NCBI GenBank assembly: GCA_034620365.1
Contig: JAQGEQ010000071.1
Location: 5,456,001 to 5,520,000, forward strand
DNA from: Pegea sp. RAD2-039
Taxonomy: Eukaryota; Chordata; Thaliacea; Salpida; Salpidae
Direction: 5' to 3'
DNA: 64,000 nt
In this document: positions 1 through 12,355 of the stretch, in pieces
Layout of the letters: the number at the start of each line of letters is the position of its first letter
Position numbering within the stretch: the stretch's first letter is position 1
Position numbers and translations under genes: made by a program
Notes under the pieces: generated by a model
Told to the model about the DNA's origin: nothing
The model's database searches: none
What the model saw: the letters and a program-made list of their open reading frames with translations, nothing else

Positions 1-445
1 ATTTTTATATCAAATTCAAAGCTTCAAAGTTATGTTCTGATTGTTAGAAACAACTTACATTAGAATAACAAAAACAAAACTATTCAAAGTTAAATTATTA
101 AGATTAGTTAAACATATGTGAAATGAAACAATAGCTGCTGATGAACAAGTTTATTCAGATATTCTTATGACAACAAATCTATGAGCTACAATAACAAGCA
201 GGTTGAATCCAAAGAAAATCAGAAAATTAAATCATCAGAATGTTTAAAGGGATTTTATGAAGGATTCATTATAGAATTCAAAATGTTTGAAGTTATATTT
301 GTTGTCATAATGTTGAAAAACGACAAGTTTCAAGTAGAAATTCAACTTAAAAGATGTTGAATCAACATTTGATCATTTGAATTCATTCATAAAATTGTTT
401 TCAAACTAAAAATTTGTTTAAATGCAACAAAAAAGTTGCTATTAC

Positions 446-1331
446 CTTGGAAGCCAGTAACATACAAGCTGAACCAAGTGACTGTAATTGGCCTCGTTGG
501 ATTGGACAAACACTTAGAAATCGGTCTAAGTAGTTCATAGCCAAAGGAAATACGTCCACTTCACGTTCTTGTTCATCACAAACCTGTATAACAAGCAGAA
601 GAGTTGATAACTTCAATAATTGAACATCATGTAATACATCACAAGATTTAAAATTGATAAATAACTAATCTTATCTCTAGCTTATCAGAATTATTGGTTA
701 ATTTTACATCAAATATCAAAGCTACATATGTAGAATATTTTCAACTTACCTTTATCTTATTATTCAACAATATAAAACTAATTTCAATAAATAACAGTTG
801 AAAATATTCAATTTATCAATTTAATATGTAAAAAGCAATAATGGTATAAATATAATAATTATTATTATTTAAAGAACTATCAATTAATACTATAATATAT
901 TATACTAAGTAATATTATATAGTGTATTACTATATTATCTACTAATACTTATAAAATATCTGTTAAAGAATTAAATTTTAAGTATATAAGTAAAATATTA
1001 AGAAATATATTTCTTTAACTCATCAAATTTATCTTTGCACATTTTATCTAACATCTATAATCAATATTGATAAGTCTAATCAAAGATAATAAAAAGTAAA
1101 TAGATGATCAAAATAAGAAGTATTTACTTGCATCATCCAAGTTGCTACAATTTGTCTCATGTAAGGTTGAATATCCAGTTGAACACATTCAAAATAGTTA
1201 GTATGAATCACATATTTGTCTTCTAGATCCAATAAGTTTTTTAATACACGACGATCTTGTAGTAAGACTGGATCTTTCTTGGCTCTTATGAGTCGTTCCC
1301 CGACATATGTTTCTCCACAAACCAAACTCAT
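446..1331 (-). CDS. CCND: D-type cyclin, 5' part (partial)
   Basis: D-type cyclins bind CDK4/6 and promote G1 progression by phosphorylating retinoblastoma-family proteins in the nucleus. Two exons are visible, 1128..1331 and 446..583, joined in phase 0 across a 544-nt intron (donor GTAAAT, acceptor ATACAG). They give the first 114 residues. Residues 3-7 read LVCGE, the LxCxE Rb-binding motif typical of D cyclins, sitting right at the N-terminus. IVATWMMQ followed by VFPLAMNYLDRFLS is the start of the cyclin box and matches vertebrate cyclin D closely. The last visible exon ends at ASK before donor GTAATA. The remaining cyclin box should lie beyond the left edge, since I find no continuation in 1..445 and that intron is therefore over 445 nt. 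Start chosen at the ATG just before the LxCxE motif. Family assignment is firm; which D subtype cannot be told. Confidence 0.93.
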
Positions 1332-4300
1332 CTTAACAAGATCTTTTCAAAATATTCAAACTATTTGTATAAACACCACAAAACTTGACACTTAATAATT
1401 TAAAAATGTACCATTCTGTTACCACAAACCAAGTAAATTTTGTGCAGGCTAAAAACAATAAAACATTTAATTATATATATAACTTATATTAAAAAATATA
1501 GTTTAATTATTATTCTTTTATCAGATTAACATTGCTATAAGCTAGAAAATGTAAGCTTATTTTTGCAAGCTTTTCTTAACAGTTAAGTTTTAGACTTTAT
1601 CCAAAATATCAATAAAATAACATGTCCAACAATAGGTCTATATTAAATTAAAAATTAATCTCTAAAAAGTTGTTAATACATAATTTAAATTAATTATTTA
1701 TTTCATAAGTATTTTAAAAATTTAAAGTAGAAAATCATGTCCATATATTTCATAACATTACATGAAATGTTATAAATAAACAATAAAATATTTACAAATA
1801 ATTGCTTCACATATTCAACAATATATTTCAAGTATATAAAATAAAATTTTAATATTTATTAAAAGTAATATGACACAAATTAAAGCACTTACAAAATATT
1901 AAAAGGTGAAAACTAATCTAAGTACTGACAAATAAGTTACAACAAATATATCAATTATATAATGTAGATGAAAATATTTAGAAAAAATATTCTAAAAACA
2001 TTTTAAAAGATGATTACTTAACATAAATTATTAAAAATAAATAAATATTTTAATATTAATTAGTTCAAAAAACATTTAATAGCCACTTATAGCAATAAAT
2101 TACATTAACTCAGTATTTGTAACATTAACTTATTATACTAACTATTAGTTATTACCAATATAACAAATTACTTTTGAACTTTACAAAATAATCAAACATA
2201 AAATTGATACAAGAAACTATTTGAAGCATAATTTATTGTATATTATAAAAAAATATTATAATAAATATAATCAAATATTTGTCAAAAAATATTTAATACA
2301 TTCATTTTTCAATAACCGAAACTAAATATTTAATTAATCTAATAATAATAATTTTGTTTAAAAATTGAGACATCATAAAGAGTTGTGGAAAGAAATTAAT
2401 GTTAGATTGAGACTATGAAGAAACTGTAGGCAGAGGCATTAAGCACGAGCTACAGCTATAAGTAGCAACAATAATTCAGTTGAATAAGGTGAAAAAAGTT
2501 TATAGAGAGAAAAATATTTCGAAAAATTATATTAAAAGAGTTTACCACAGAAATTATTTATTTAAAATTTCAAAATTAATTGTAATAAAAACAGTATACT
2601 TTGATTAATCACTTAATAAAAATACTTAATAAAGAAGAATTTTCATTGAAAGAAGATTAGGTGATCTTGTATTGACAGTAGTAAATATTATAACGATAAC
2701 AATTTTTTGATTTTCACTTGGAAGACAATTTCTAACAAGAAAACTGATGTGATAATCTGAGATATTTTAAATTTAAGTAGTAAGCTTTAAAGATATTGTT
2801 TGATTGTCCTTGGTTCAATAAGGCAACAATTTATAATTGTAGATAGAAGCTGGTTGAGTTATACAGGACCTTAACATGTAAAATTGATATGTAAATTCTA
2901 AATTGGTTTGATTTAAATATTTTTACGATACATAATACAAAGTTATTTAAAATATTTCATTAAAATAAGTCTAGTTTTGATTAACTCACTGTAACTGTCT
3001 TATGTCTTACAGAAGAAATAAACACTTTTATGGTTTGCTTGAGTAAGTCCTATGCTAAGCACTTATATTAAGTAAATTAGACCAATGAAAAAACACAGAA
3101 TATTACTTAGCTTTGACGTCTGACAGTTTCTCTGTTCTATTTGTACTTTATAAACAAGTTTATGATTTTATCTAGGCTTGTTCTTCAATATATATTCTAA
3201 ATGTGACAATCAGTCTATTTTAAACTAGAAAAGCTTAGATCTTCGTTCTCAGATGACCTTCTAATGGTATCTCTAAATAATCTGACAGCAAAGATTGCAA
3301 TATGTAAATGAATGAAAGGAAAAAAAGCTAACTAAAATTGTACAAATGTGTTTTGATATACAATGATTTTGATTTTATTCAGAAAAAGTTTTGTTAATTT
3401 AAAATGATAATTATTATTACTTAATGACTCAATCATAAAAGACATTTATTTGTATGTTCTCTTTGAGATAGGTAAGATATGACACCAAAATACTATACTA
3501 GTTTTATCAATAAGTATAGGGGTACCTTTTACATAAAGTTTGTTAAATAGAAATGATATGATTTAAATACTGATACCAACGTTATCAAAATTTGATCAAA
3601 TAATAAAAGATATAATAAAATTAGAGTAAGCTTACTGTTGCCATTATAAGTTGTGATAAGCAGATAAACTAATGTTAAACCTTTTTTAAAGTATATGGAA
3701 AAGTAAGCATCTAATCTTGTTGACAAAACCTCATAAACAATAAAAAAACATAAATTTCAACCAAATAACTTCAAATTAGAATGAACAAACTAATTAAAAC
3801 CAATGATAGATAATAGTTTGCATATTTAATAAATTGTTTAATTTAGGAATCCAGTACAAGTTTTGAAAAAAATTGGTGTTTTTCTGTTTAACAAATGGAT
3901 TATTAAGTAAAACTTATTTTGATATGTCTTTTTAGTAGCTTTAATAAATAGAAATGTGATTTGCTATTTAAAAAAAGCTACAAGTTTTGACGACTTTTAT
4001 GGAAATAGTTTAGTCACAACGGTATATATATCAGTAGGTATGTATTTAAAATTAGCTACAGTTAGTTCAGAGGCTAATTTTAGAATAAATACAAGAACTT
4101 ATTTTTAGGCACGATATTTTTGTGCATTTACTTTACGATAATTTTTAATGTCAAACTAAATTACTCATATCGAAAAACTTATGGGTTATGGTTTAATATT
4201 TTTACAATTGATTTCTTTTAAAAAGTGTGCAAAGATTTTAATAACCGCATAACTTTTTTAAGATTTTAAACATTACCATAATGTTGTCACAACTTAGCAT

Positions 4301-6629
4301 TCTTAAAATTTATTTTTAAACTTTTTTCTATACATTAATGAAACAGAAGAATAATAATTAACATTTATTTTATGGGTGGTTTAGGTCTTAATGCTGATAA
4401 AAATTCGTGACACGATCAGATATCTTAAATGAGTTGACTATTAAAATAAAACCATTTTAGTCACAAAATAAAAATCCAATATAATTAATTCGTATAACAA
4501 TTGATATTAGTAAAATATTTATAGAACAATTTTTTATTGAGTCAAACTTAATATCTTGTATAGAATGATTACGATAAGTTTCTGAAATATTTGACTAACT
4601 CAAAAATGACCACGTGTACAGAAAATATTAAATCAAAATGATTAACCAAACATCAGTGATTGTAAATTAACAAATATTTGCTTTGAAAAAATAATTATCA
4701 AAAAAAGTTTAAAAATAATAATAAAATTGAAACTAAAAACTCTCCAATTATTTATGGATTATACCAAATTTTAGACGTTAAAGTATATGTGTAAGTTGAA
4801 ACAGGTATTTGATTAACTATTCAAATCCTTTTGAAGTTTAGTAAATTTAATAATTACAAAAAAAAGAAAATTGAACGACTTAAAAAAATGAAAAATATTG
4901 ATGTTAAGTTTACAGTGCAGGATGCAGCACTTTTTGGTGATTTACTTTATTTAAAAAAATTAACTGTTTTATAAAATATTAATTAGAACTGTATAAACCA
5001 CAACATATAAAAACAGATACAAAGTATTCAGACTGACTGCAATGGACATATATATCTAACATTCACATGAGGCAGTGGAATTCAAAAAGTAGAAACGACA
5101 ATAAAGATACAAATAATGCTCCTAAAAAAGTAATTAAAAACTGATGGGAAAGAATTGTAGTAGACGTCAGTTTCAATTATTCAATATTTGAAACTGTTTA
5201 AGTTATATTTGAAACTACTTTTAAAAGGCAAACAAATTTAAAGTATGGGAAATATTAGAAAATGTTAAAAACAATAAAATAAAAGAAATCGTAAATGAAT
5301 GAAGTCAAAATACCGACAATAGTGATAAGCAACTTTCTATTAACCTTCCCTGGGTTTACTTGAAAAGTTTTTCTAAATTTTTTAGCACAAAATGTTTAAA
5401 GTTATAGAAATACAAAAAATAAATAAAGTAGCAGTTAGAAATAAGGCTAGAAGCTGGCTAGTAGGAAATGAGAATAAAAATTAAGATATTTACTGATATG
5501 AAGTTTGTTTTGAACAAATGGTTACAAAGGATTCAGTTATAGATCTGAAAGTATTAAGTTGTTTTCAAAAATAACCTCAAAAAATTCATGATAAAAAAAG
5601 TTGATGCAATTAACGGCAGTGAAAATAACAGTGGATATAGTTGTGATTATCAAAAGACTACTTCAAACAATATTAGAAGCTTCAATAAGAAATTACTTGA
5701 GGTAAGATGAAAGATAAACCTAAAAGTTACACATATTTAGAAAAGTTTTGAAATTCCAAAAGATTTAGGCAGTGGTTAAAAACAAAAAGGAAATAACAAA
5801 TTAAACTTTATACTGTTTACATGGTGCACTAAAACATTATAAATCAACAACTTATGCATCTTATATATGCTATTTGAAGTTGAGGCAAGTTAAGGTAGTG
5901 AATTGATGAAATGCAAATCTTTAAAAATATCTAAGTTGTTGCATACAAGAAAGTTTAATAGTAGTAAAGCTTGGCAAGTTGAAATGGTTTTGTTTTTGTG
6001 CATGCAAATTGCCAATAAATTATAAAAAGAAGAAAAGTTTTATGAGTAGGTAATACCAACTTTCCATTTTATAACACAAAAAGAGCAAGCTAAAAATAAG
6101 ATGATAGTTAAGTGAATTGTCATCAAATCCATTTATTGACTACAGATTAGTTTTGTGATCGATTTTAAGAAACAGATGAAACAGACATTTTGAAATTTTA
6201 CTGACAAGTGCTAGTAGAATACAAATTATCAAAAAGGTTTACAGGTGTTGAATACAACGTTTATTTAAATGCTTTTTTCATAATCACCATCGTTTTCGTC
6301 GTTACGTCAAATAAAAACACTTGACTTTCGTGTACAAGTCATCTTTATATGTTTAACGTGCTGATATTATATACAAGAAAACAGAAAATATTTTTTAAAA
6401 TATCAACACAAAAACTACTAACATATTTACATTGGCCGACGTATCACACCTGAATTACATTTAAAAAACACGATGAAAACAACTGAAAGAAAACGCTTTG
6501 CAGCAAATCATGATCAATTCGTATTTGCAGCTTGCTTTTGTACACTTCTAAGTTGACGTTCAAACTAAGAGAGAAGATGTAAGAGTGATCTTCTCTCAGC
6601 TGATAGCGCTAATTGATTGATGACGACGG
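1332..6629. other. gene-free AT-rich interval
   Basis: About 5.3 kb between cyclin D and CPSF6. It holds only AT-rich unique-looking sequence with short chance open frames. The first few hundred bases would include the cyclin D leader and promoter, and roughly 6420-6629, which is less AT-rich, is probably the CPSF6 3' UTR. I see no coding exon, RNA gene or recognisable repeat. Confidence 0.6.
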
Positions 6630-8123
6630 TCAGCGGCGATGACGCTCAGAGTGACGGTAGTTGCCTTCACGTTCTCTGCTTCTATCACGATAATCGCGTT
6701 CTTCGTAGCGATCGCGGCTTCGAGATCGATCACGTTCCCGATCACGTCTTCGCGACTTTGAATCCCTATATCTAGTACGCTCCTCGCGATCATTAGAGCG
6801 ATCGCGTTTGCGGCTTCCTCCGCCAGATCCAAACGACTTATCTTCAATGCCATGAAGGCAATGGCGTAGTGAGCTGATGAACACTTTGGTCCGGTCATCG
6901 CCAGCCAGCTTGGACTGTTTCAACAGCGAGATAGCGGTCACTAGAGTCTCAATAGCCCGCCCATAATCACCAGAAGAAGCATCTTCTACAGCGCGCGAAA
7001 TTGCGGTGCTCGAAACAGTTTTGTTGCGAATCATAGTCTCCTCAATTTCTGCATCATCAGTTGGTGGAGTTCGGGATCGAGAGTGGTAAGTATCGCGTTG
7101 TTGGGACGGATCAGAGACAGCTGTGTTGGTTAGGGACGGTGGTGGGATGTTAGTGGGAGGCGGCACAGAACTGAGTTGTGGTAAAAGGCTTGGAGGTGGG
7201 ACATTTGTCAGTCGAGGCGGAGGTACTCCTGGGACTGTCATAGGAGGAGGGACACGAGTATTGACGGTCGGTGGGACTAGTATAGGTGGCGGGGGAACGC
7301 GCGCTCCTGTGATCAGAGGCGGCGGTGGCAAGTTAGGGGGTCGAATTGAAGGAGGTGGTAAATGTGGAGGTGGTAAGCTAGCTAGAGACAAACCTGGTCG
7401 AGGAGGAGGTATGTTTAAAGGTGGTCTCATATGAGTAAGCAAATTACGAGCTGTAGGTGCAAAATTTGGAGGTGGGAATGGTAATGGTGGGGTGTTGATA
7501 GGTGGTTGGCCAAGAATTGAAGTTTGTGTGGTTGGTGGTGGGATTGGAGGAGGGACACTGATGGGAACAGCACCTGCTAAGCTTGGAGGAGGCTGGCTAA
7601 ATATAGAGAGTGGTTGAGAAGATGCAGATGATTTAGGAGGAGCAGAACCAGATTGCGCTTTTGATTGCTGTTCAAATTGGTTGAGATTTTGACGATTACA
7701 AGTTGTTACAAGTGGATTTTGACCATTAATATCTTTAAGTGGAAGTTTATCCATTATTATTCTTGAAGAAACTTCAGAACCTAGATATACTATAGCATAT
7801 CCTTTTGACTGGCCATTAGCTCTATTCTCAAAAAACTTGATTTCTATCAAATCATTAATGCCAAGAGATGTTATTGCATTTTGTAAGTCTCTATCTGTAG
7901 TCCACCAAGTTAAGTTGCCTATATAAATCGAAATCTTTTTACCTTGGTAGTTATATTGAAGAGAATTATTTCTGTTTAGACCATTAGTTGGTCGGATTGC
8001 TTGCCTAGCAGAAGGTTGTACCATATCATCATACAAGTCAGCACTAGTAAAACCATTACTATCATCTTGAGAGAACTCATGCTCAACATCAGCATATAAA
8101 TCTATATCAACACCGTCTGCCAT
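6630..8123 (-). CDS. CPSF6: Cleavage and polyadenylation specificity factor subunit 6
   Basis: CPSF6 is the 68-kDa-type subunit of cleavage factor I (CFIm). It binds CPSF5 and RNA and helps choose poly(A) sites in the nucleus. The coding region is one uninterrupted frame of 497 aa starting MADGVDIDLYADVE, nearly the human N-terminus. An RRM spans about residues 64-145, with RNP2 IYIGNL (66-71) and RNP1 KGYAIVYL (107-114); the stretch IEIKFFENRANGQSKG is family-diagnostic. A proline-rich region with many PPP runs follows (about 165-350), then the conserved helical segment containing SRAVEDASSGDYGRAIETL, then an RS/RD/RE-rich tail (437-497) of the kind used for transportin-3 import. Length is slightly below the human protein (about 550). 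Lack of introns is unusual beside its multi-exon neighbours. The only possible intron I see is in the 5' UTR. Confidence 0.97.
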   Translation of the reverse strand: MADGVDIDLYADVEHEFSQDDSNGFTSADLYDDMVQPSARQAIRPTNGLNRNNSLQYNYQGKKISIYIGNLTWWTTDRDLQNAITSLGINDLIEIKFFENRANGQSKGYAIVYLGSEVSSRIIMDKLPLKDINGQNPLVTTCNRQNLNQFEQQSKAQSGSAPPKSSASSQPLSIFSQPPPSLAGAVPISVPPPIPPPTTQTSILGQPPINTPPLPFPPPNFAPTARNLLTHMRPPLNIPPPRPGLSLASLPPPHLPPPSIRPPNLPPPPLITGARVPPPPILVPPTVNTRVPPPMTVPGVPPPRLTNVPPPSLLPQLSSVPPPTNIPPPSLTNTAVSDPSQQRDTYHSRSRTPPTDDAEIEETMIRNKTVSSTAISRAVEDASSGDYGRAIETLVTAISLLKQSKLAGDDRTKVFISSLRHCLHGIEDKSFGSGGGSRKRDRSNDREERTRYRDSKSRRRDRERDRSRSRDRYEERDYRDRSREREGNYRHSERHRR

Positions 8124-8135
8124 TCTTGAATTTGT

Positions 8136-8717
8136 CTAAACAAATAAAAATATATTTAAATTATCATTACTATATCTCTAAAAATGAAATGAATAGTTTA
8201 TAAATTTACTGAAAAAAATTAAATAATAAACTGAATATAGTTACATTTATTTAAAAAATTATTAAATAAATTTTATAATTAAGTTTCTATAACACAAATA
8301 GACATAAATTCCCAAAATTTAAATTTGTAGAAGTTTAGATAATGACTTTTAATAAACAAAAGCTGAATTCAGAAAATAAATAAATCAGACCAAACAACAT
8401 GACAAAAACTAAAATAAAAGGCTATTGCTTAATTTATAATATTTGCATTTGTAAATAATTAACAAATTTTAGATCAATTATAAATATAAAACTAATCATT
8501 AAACAGAAATTAAACATTTATTTCAAAAAGTAAAATATAAATCATTTAATATTCAAAATCTTTCAAATGTACAAAAGAAAATATTTAAAAAATATTTCTT
8601 ATTAAATGGAAGAAATAACTAATAAAAAAAGTATAAAATAAAGAAAAAATAAAATTTGGATGTTTTTCAAATGCATTAGTTCCATTATACAAATAAATTA
8701 AGTGTAATTAAGCTTAC
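8136..8717 (-). other. Possible 5' UTR intron of CPSF6
   Basis: Upstream of the CPSF6 ATG a good acceptor (TTTGTTTAG, exon resuming at 8135) lies 12 nt before the start codon. A good donor (TAG followed by GTAAGCTT) ends a possible noncoding exon at 8718. The 582-nt intron is inferred from splice-site fit only. Confidence 0.35.
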
Positions 8718-8718
8718 C

Positions 8719-9595
8719 TAATCAGAAAATATTACTAAAATAAACTAGTTTAGTAATCATTTAAATTTTCTGTATTTTAATAATTCTATTTTTAATAAAA
8801 AACTTAAACATTAAAATTACTAAAGTTAAAATTAAAAACTTTTGATTTAATATGTCTGCAGTAAAAAATATCTTAAACCAATAAACAATGCAATTCTAAA
8901 TAATTTGGTAATAGATTATCTTTTTAAAGCAAAAACTTTCAAGTGTTCAACAATTAATTTGTTTATATAAATCATTATTTAATTATAACAAGATATTCAC
9001 TAAAAAGGATACTGTAAAAATAAGATAATGTTCTGCTACCCTGTTGAAAGGAGTAGCTGAACCAAATATATTTGTGCTAAAATTGCATTGTGGGTAAAAA
9101 AATCGAAAAAAAAAACTTTTTGCTTGATTGTTTTAGTAAATGTAATTAGCCATTTGTTACGTTGAAATAATTTTAAGATACATGTAAATACTAAAAGAAA
9201 TAAAGTCTATAGTATTTATTTTTTATTTTTTAGACATACAAACTACATTTTGTCGGAGTCTTGATCATTTTTTGAAAAATTTTTATACATTATAAGTTCA
9301 AAATTAACTTACAAAATGGATCTAGTAATGTTTTTTTTTTTGTATAAAACCAAACTAACATATAAGTTACAATAAGTAACAAATAAAATATAAGTATCTT
9401 TTATTGTAAAGCAGAGTTTTAGTATTTTATCATTATAATCGTTTCTATATTAAAAAAATGTATGGATGTAATAATCAACATGTTTTAAATGACAGCAAAT
9501 ATTGATTATTTTAGTAATAAATAAAAATTCCGTAACAATAAGTTGTTAGCTAAAACCATGAAACAAATAGAAATATTGATAAGTTTTTTAAAATG
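8719..9595. other. intergenic, nothing recognised
   Basis: AT-rich sequence between the possible CPSF6 leader exon and the LINE relic. No coding exon or RNA gene seen. Confidence 0.5.
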
Positions 9596-9599
9596 TCTG

Positions 9600-10524
9600 C
9601 ACTGAACCCAAGTCATTGACCTTAACTTGGATCCTTTACTCGGAAGTTAATTTATCCGACATCAACAAATCCATAATCACTAAATGGGCAAAATACAAAT
9701 CTGAAATTGGCAACGATGTTACCATAATCAACGATACAAATTATAATTTGTCCAAATCAATGGATGAATTGGATGCCTCTACAATAAAACCTGTCAAATG
9801 CGCATTGGTGGTTTGTGATTTCGATTCCGACAATAGCTAACATTGTACAGCTTCTTGCCAAGAAGGTCACTGACACGCACAAAAAACTTACTTTGGATCG
9901 TGAAGACAGAGAAAACAATGTCATTATTAAATATCTCTCAGAGACATTAGAGATCTCAGAGACATTAAAGATGATGACAGTAAATTGTTTAATCAAATCT
10001 GCTCTCAAGGCCTTGATTTTGTGGATGTTTCAAAGGTATTAATGACCAGACTTGGAGAAAAGTCCTCAGATCATCAAAGACCGTTGAAAGTCTCCTCTTA
10101 GGTAAGTTGAGACAAACGCAAGTTTCTTGCCAAGCTGTATAAGCTAAGGCTTGACAAAAAAATTCGATCGCATCAGAGTAGCACATGATTTGTGTGAAGA
10201 TGACTGCTAAGAAAATAAGCATGGACAGGTTGAATACGACTTAATTTTTATTTTCAAAATTATCCACAATTTAGTTGACTTTAAATTTGCTGCTTTTTTT
10301 CTATTAGTCTTTCTCTCAAGTTATTAGAGCTCAGACGACACACATTAAATCTTAATAAGCCTATATCACCTGGTACGTTAGTCTGAGCAATTTTTTTCTC
10401 ATACCGCACGATTAGTACTTGGAACCAGCTGCCATCAGACATTGTCATGTCAGAATCACTCGCGTTGTTCAAGCAGAAGAAGAACCGTTATAATATTGCC
10501 AACACTGCCATTTCTAAACTATGA
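9600..10524 (+). mobile_element. Degraded non-LTR retrotransposon (LINE) relic lacking the RT region
   Basis: Reading across frame breaks on the plus strand gives two parts of a LINE. The first (about 9600-10205) resembles the ORF1-type protein found with invertebrate RTE/CR1-like elements: KLTLDREDRENNVIIKYLS, then a frame giving MTRLGEKSSDHQRPLKV, then KFLAKLYKLR, then RIRVAHDLCEDD. The second (about 10228-10524) is the extreme C-terminus of the ORF2 polyprotein: IFIFKIIHNLVDFKFAAFF, then FFSYRTISTWNQLPSDIV and SESLALFKQ, ending in a stop at 10522-10524. The endonuclease and reverse transcriptase domains that should lie between are absent, so the two ends are joined at about 10205-10230. 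Several frameshifts and stops show it is dead. Exact family is uncertain. Confidence 0.8.
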
Positions 10525-12355
10525 TTTTTTTCTCTTTTTGTATATTTAACATTCTATGTTATTGTATGTGGACTACTGAAATGCCATGTGTTTCATCTTT
10601 TTCTTTCTATATTTCCAACTTAATTATATATAATATGTATTATTTGCGAGAATAAGGGATAGCAAGAGGTACTCTCCTTAGGTTTAACTTGCCTTTTTGG
10701 CGTATCAGTATCCAATGAATACCAGATTTAATCACTACTTGACTTTGTTGCGTCAATTTGTTCTGATATTTAAATCTCATAAAGTTGACTTTCAGTCTTC
10801 TGAAGAAAGAAAAAACTAGATCTAAGTTTTGAATTTCTTTTTTCATTTTTGAGTATTTGCCAAGTTATATGTACCTTTATGATATTAAATAACAATTTTA
10901 ATCGTTTTATAGTGAGAGGAAACACAAAATTAATTCTTTTAAGTATGATTACTATTAAGGACAAGCAAAGAATAAAAAGTTAGAGGCTGTTAACTCAGAA
11001 ACAAACTAAATTATTATGAACCAACAAGTATCTCTAAAACATCTTACAAAGTCAAAATTTAGCAAAAGATTGAAACATGTCAAGGCGACGAAATTTTCTT
11101 ATCGGAGAAGAAAAAGGCATCTTTTATTTGATGAAGAAGATCATGGAAGACATTACGAAGTATCTTTCATCTTTAAATAACTTCTCACAAAGAAAGAAGC
11201 TGCGTTGTACAATATTTGCTTTCATTAAATGCTTAATTTTTGGGAAATCTAATTCTTGCTAATAACAATATAACTCTAGCAAACCATCTAGCTAGTTGAC
11301 AAGTTGTATAGATGAGATAGATACTTTTATGTCTTTAGCAGTTTTTTTTGTAAGACTTGTTAGAGATGTACATTTGCAGTTTCTGATCCCGAGCGAAACT
11401 TTCACAGAAAAAATAGCTACATAACTGTTAGTAATAGAAATAAGTATCTAATTTCACAATAAAACTTCTTGGATATTATTTGAGTTATCAAAAAGTTATC
11501 CAGCTTTAATATTTTTTGTTACTGTAAAAATTTTCAGCTTTCGACTACCTTAAAGACTGAAATTCAGCCCTTGAACTTCTACTGTATTTGGATATAGACA
11601 ATATTTAATTCAGCTATTTACATCTAAGTAAATTTTGACCAGTTATAACAATCCATAGATTAGTTTATCAACTGCTTACCACAAATAGAGAAATCAATAA
11701 TTCAAATATTTTGATTTTTAATTGAGTAAACGTACAAAGTAAGCCTAGAATACAATTGAATTAGGACTTTTTCAGAACAGGTAGTTTGAATTAAGGACCT
11801 AACAAAATAAAAATTGAAGAGTTTTACATTTTGATATTTGACTAATATTAAATTATTAAAAATTATGTCTCATAAAATTAATTAACTTCAAAACGAATGA
11901 AGTCAATGATAATGATTAATTGAATGAAATTATTATGTTTTTCAACTGATGAATAGTAACTAAAACCGTCTAAAAAATTATCAAAAATTGAAATAAAAAC
12001 AATTTTTAATAAATATGTTCCTTATTAAACAATTTTCTATTAAGACCAAATTATAAATGTCAAAAATGCAAATTGAATAGATACACTTTTTACTTGTACT
12101 AAATACAAGTGCATATATGCTACATTAATAATTTTGAATTGTACAAAAAATAAAAATAAACGTTTGCATAACAAAATTTGAAGATGGTGGGTTGGTCTTG
12201 CATAAATAAAAATCTAACATAGAAGGCGTTGAATAGTTTAAGGGACATCTTCCACAAACTTTCATTTTAAGCAATAAAAATAAATAAGAAGTTATTAGTT
12301 GAAATATAACCAGATAGAAAATATTAGATATTTGAAAGCATACATTTAAATATGT
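10525..12355. other. intergenic, nothing recognised
   Basis: Follows the LINE relic and may include its decayed 3' UTR. Contains only short chance frames on both strands. The part next to 12355 is the 3' UTR of the palmitoyltransferase gene. Confidence 0.5.

Noticed and set aside
3529..3726. Minus-strand 65-codon frame rich in L, I, Y and F
   Set aside because: Hydrophobic bias comes from AT-rich codons; no start context or homology recognised.
7123..7434. Glycine-rich plus-strand open frame
   Set aside because: It is the antisense of the CPSF6 proline-rich coding region (CCN codons read as GGN).
10640..11262. Short frames on both strands after the LINE relic
   Set aside because: AT-rich composition, no family resemblance, no splice context; consistent with chance.
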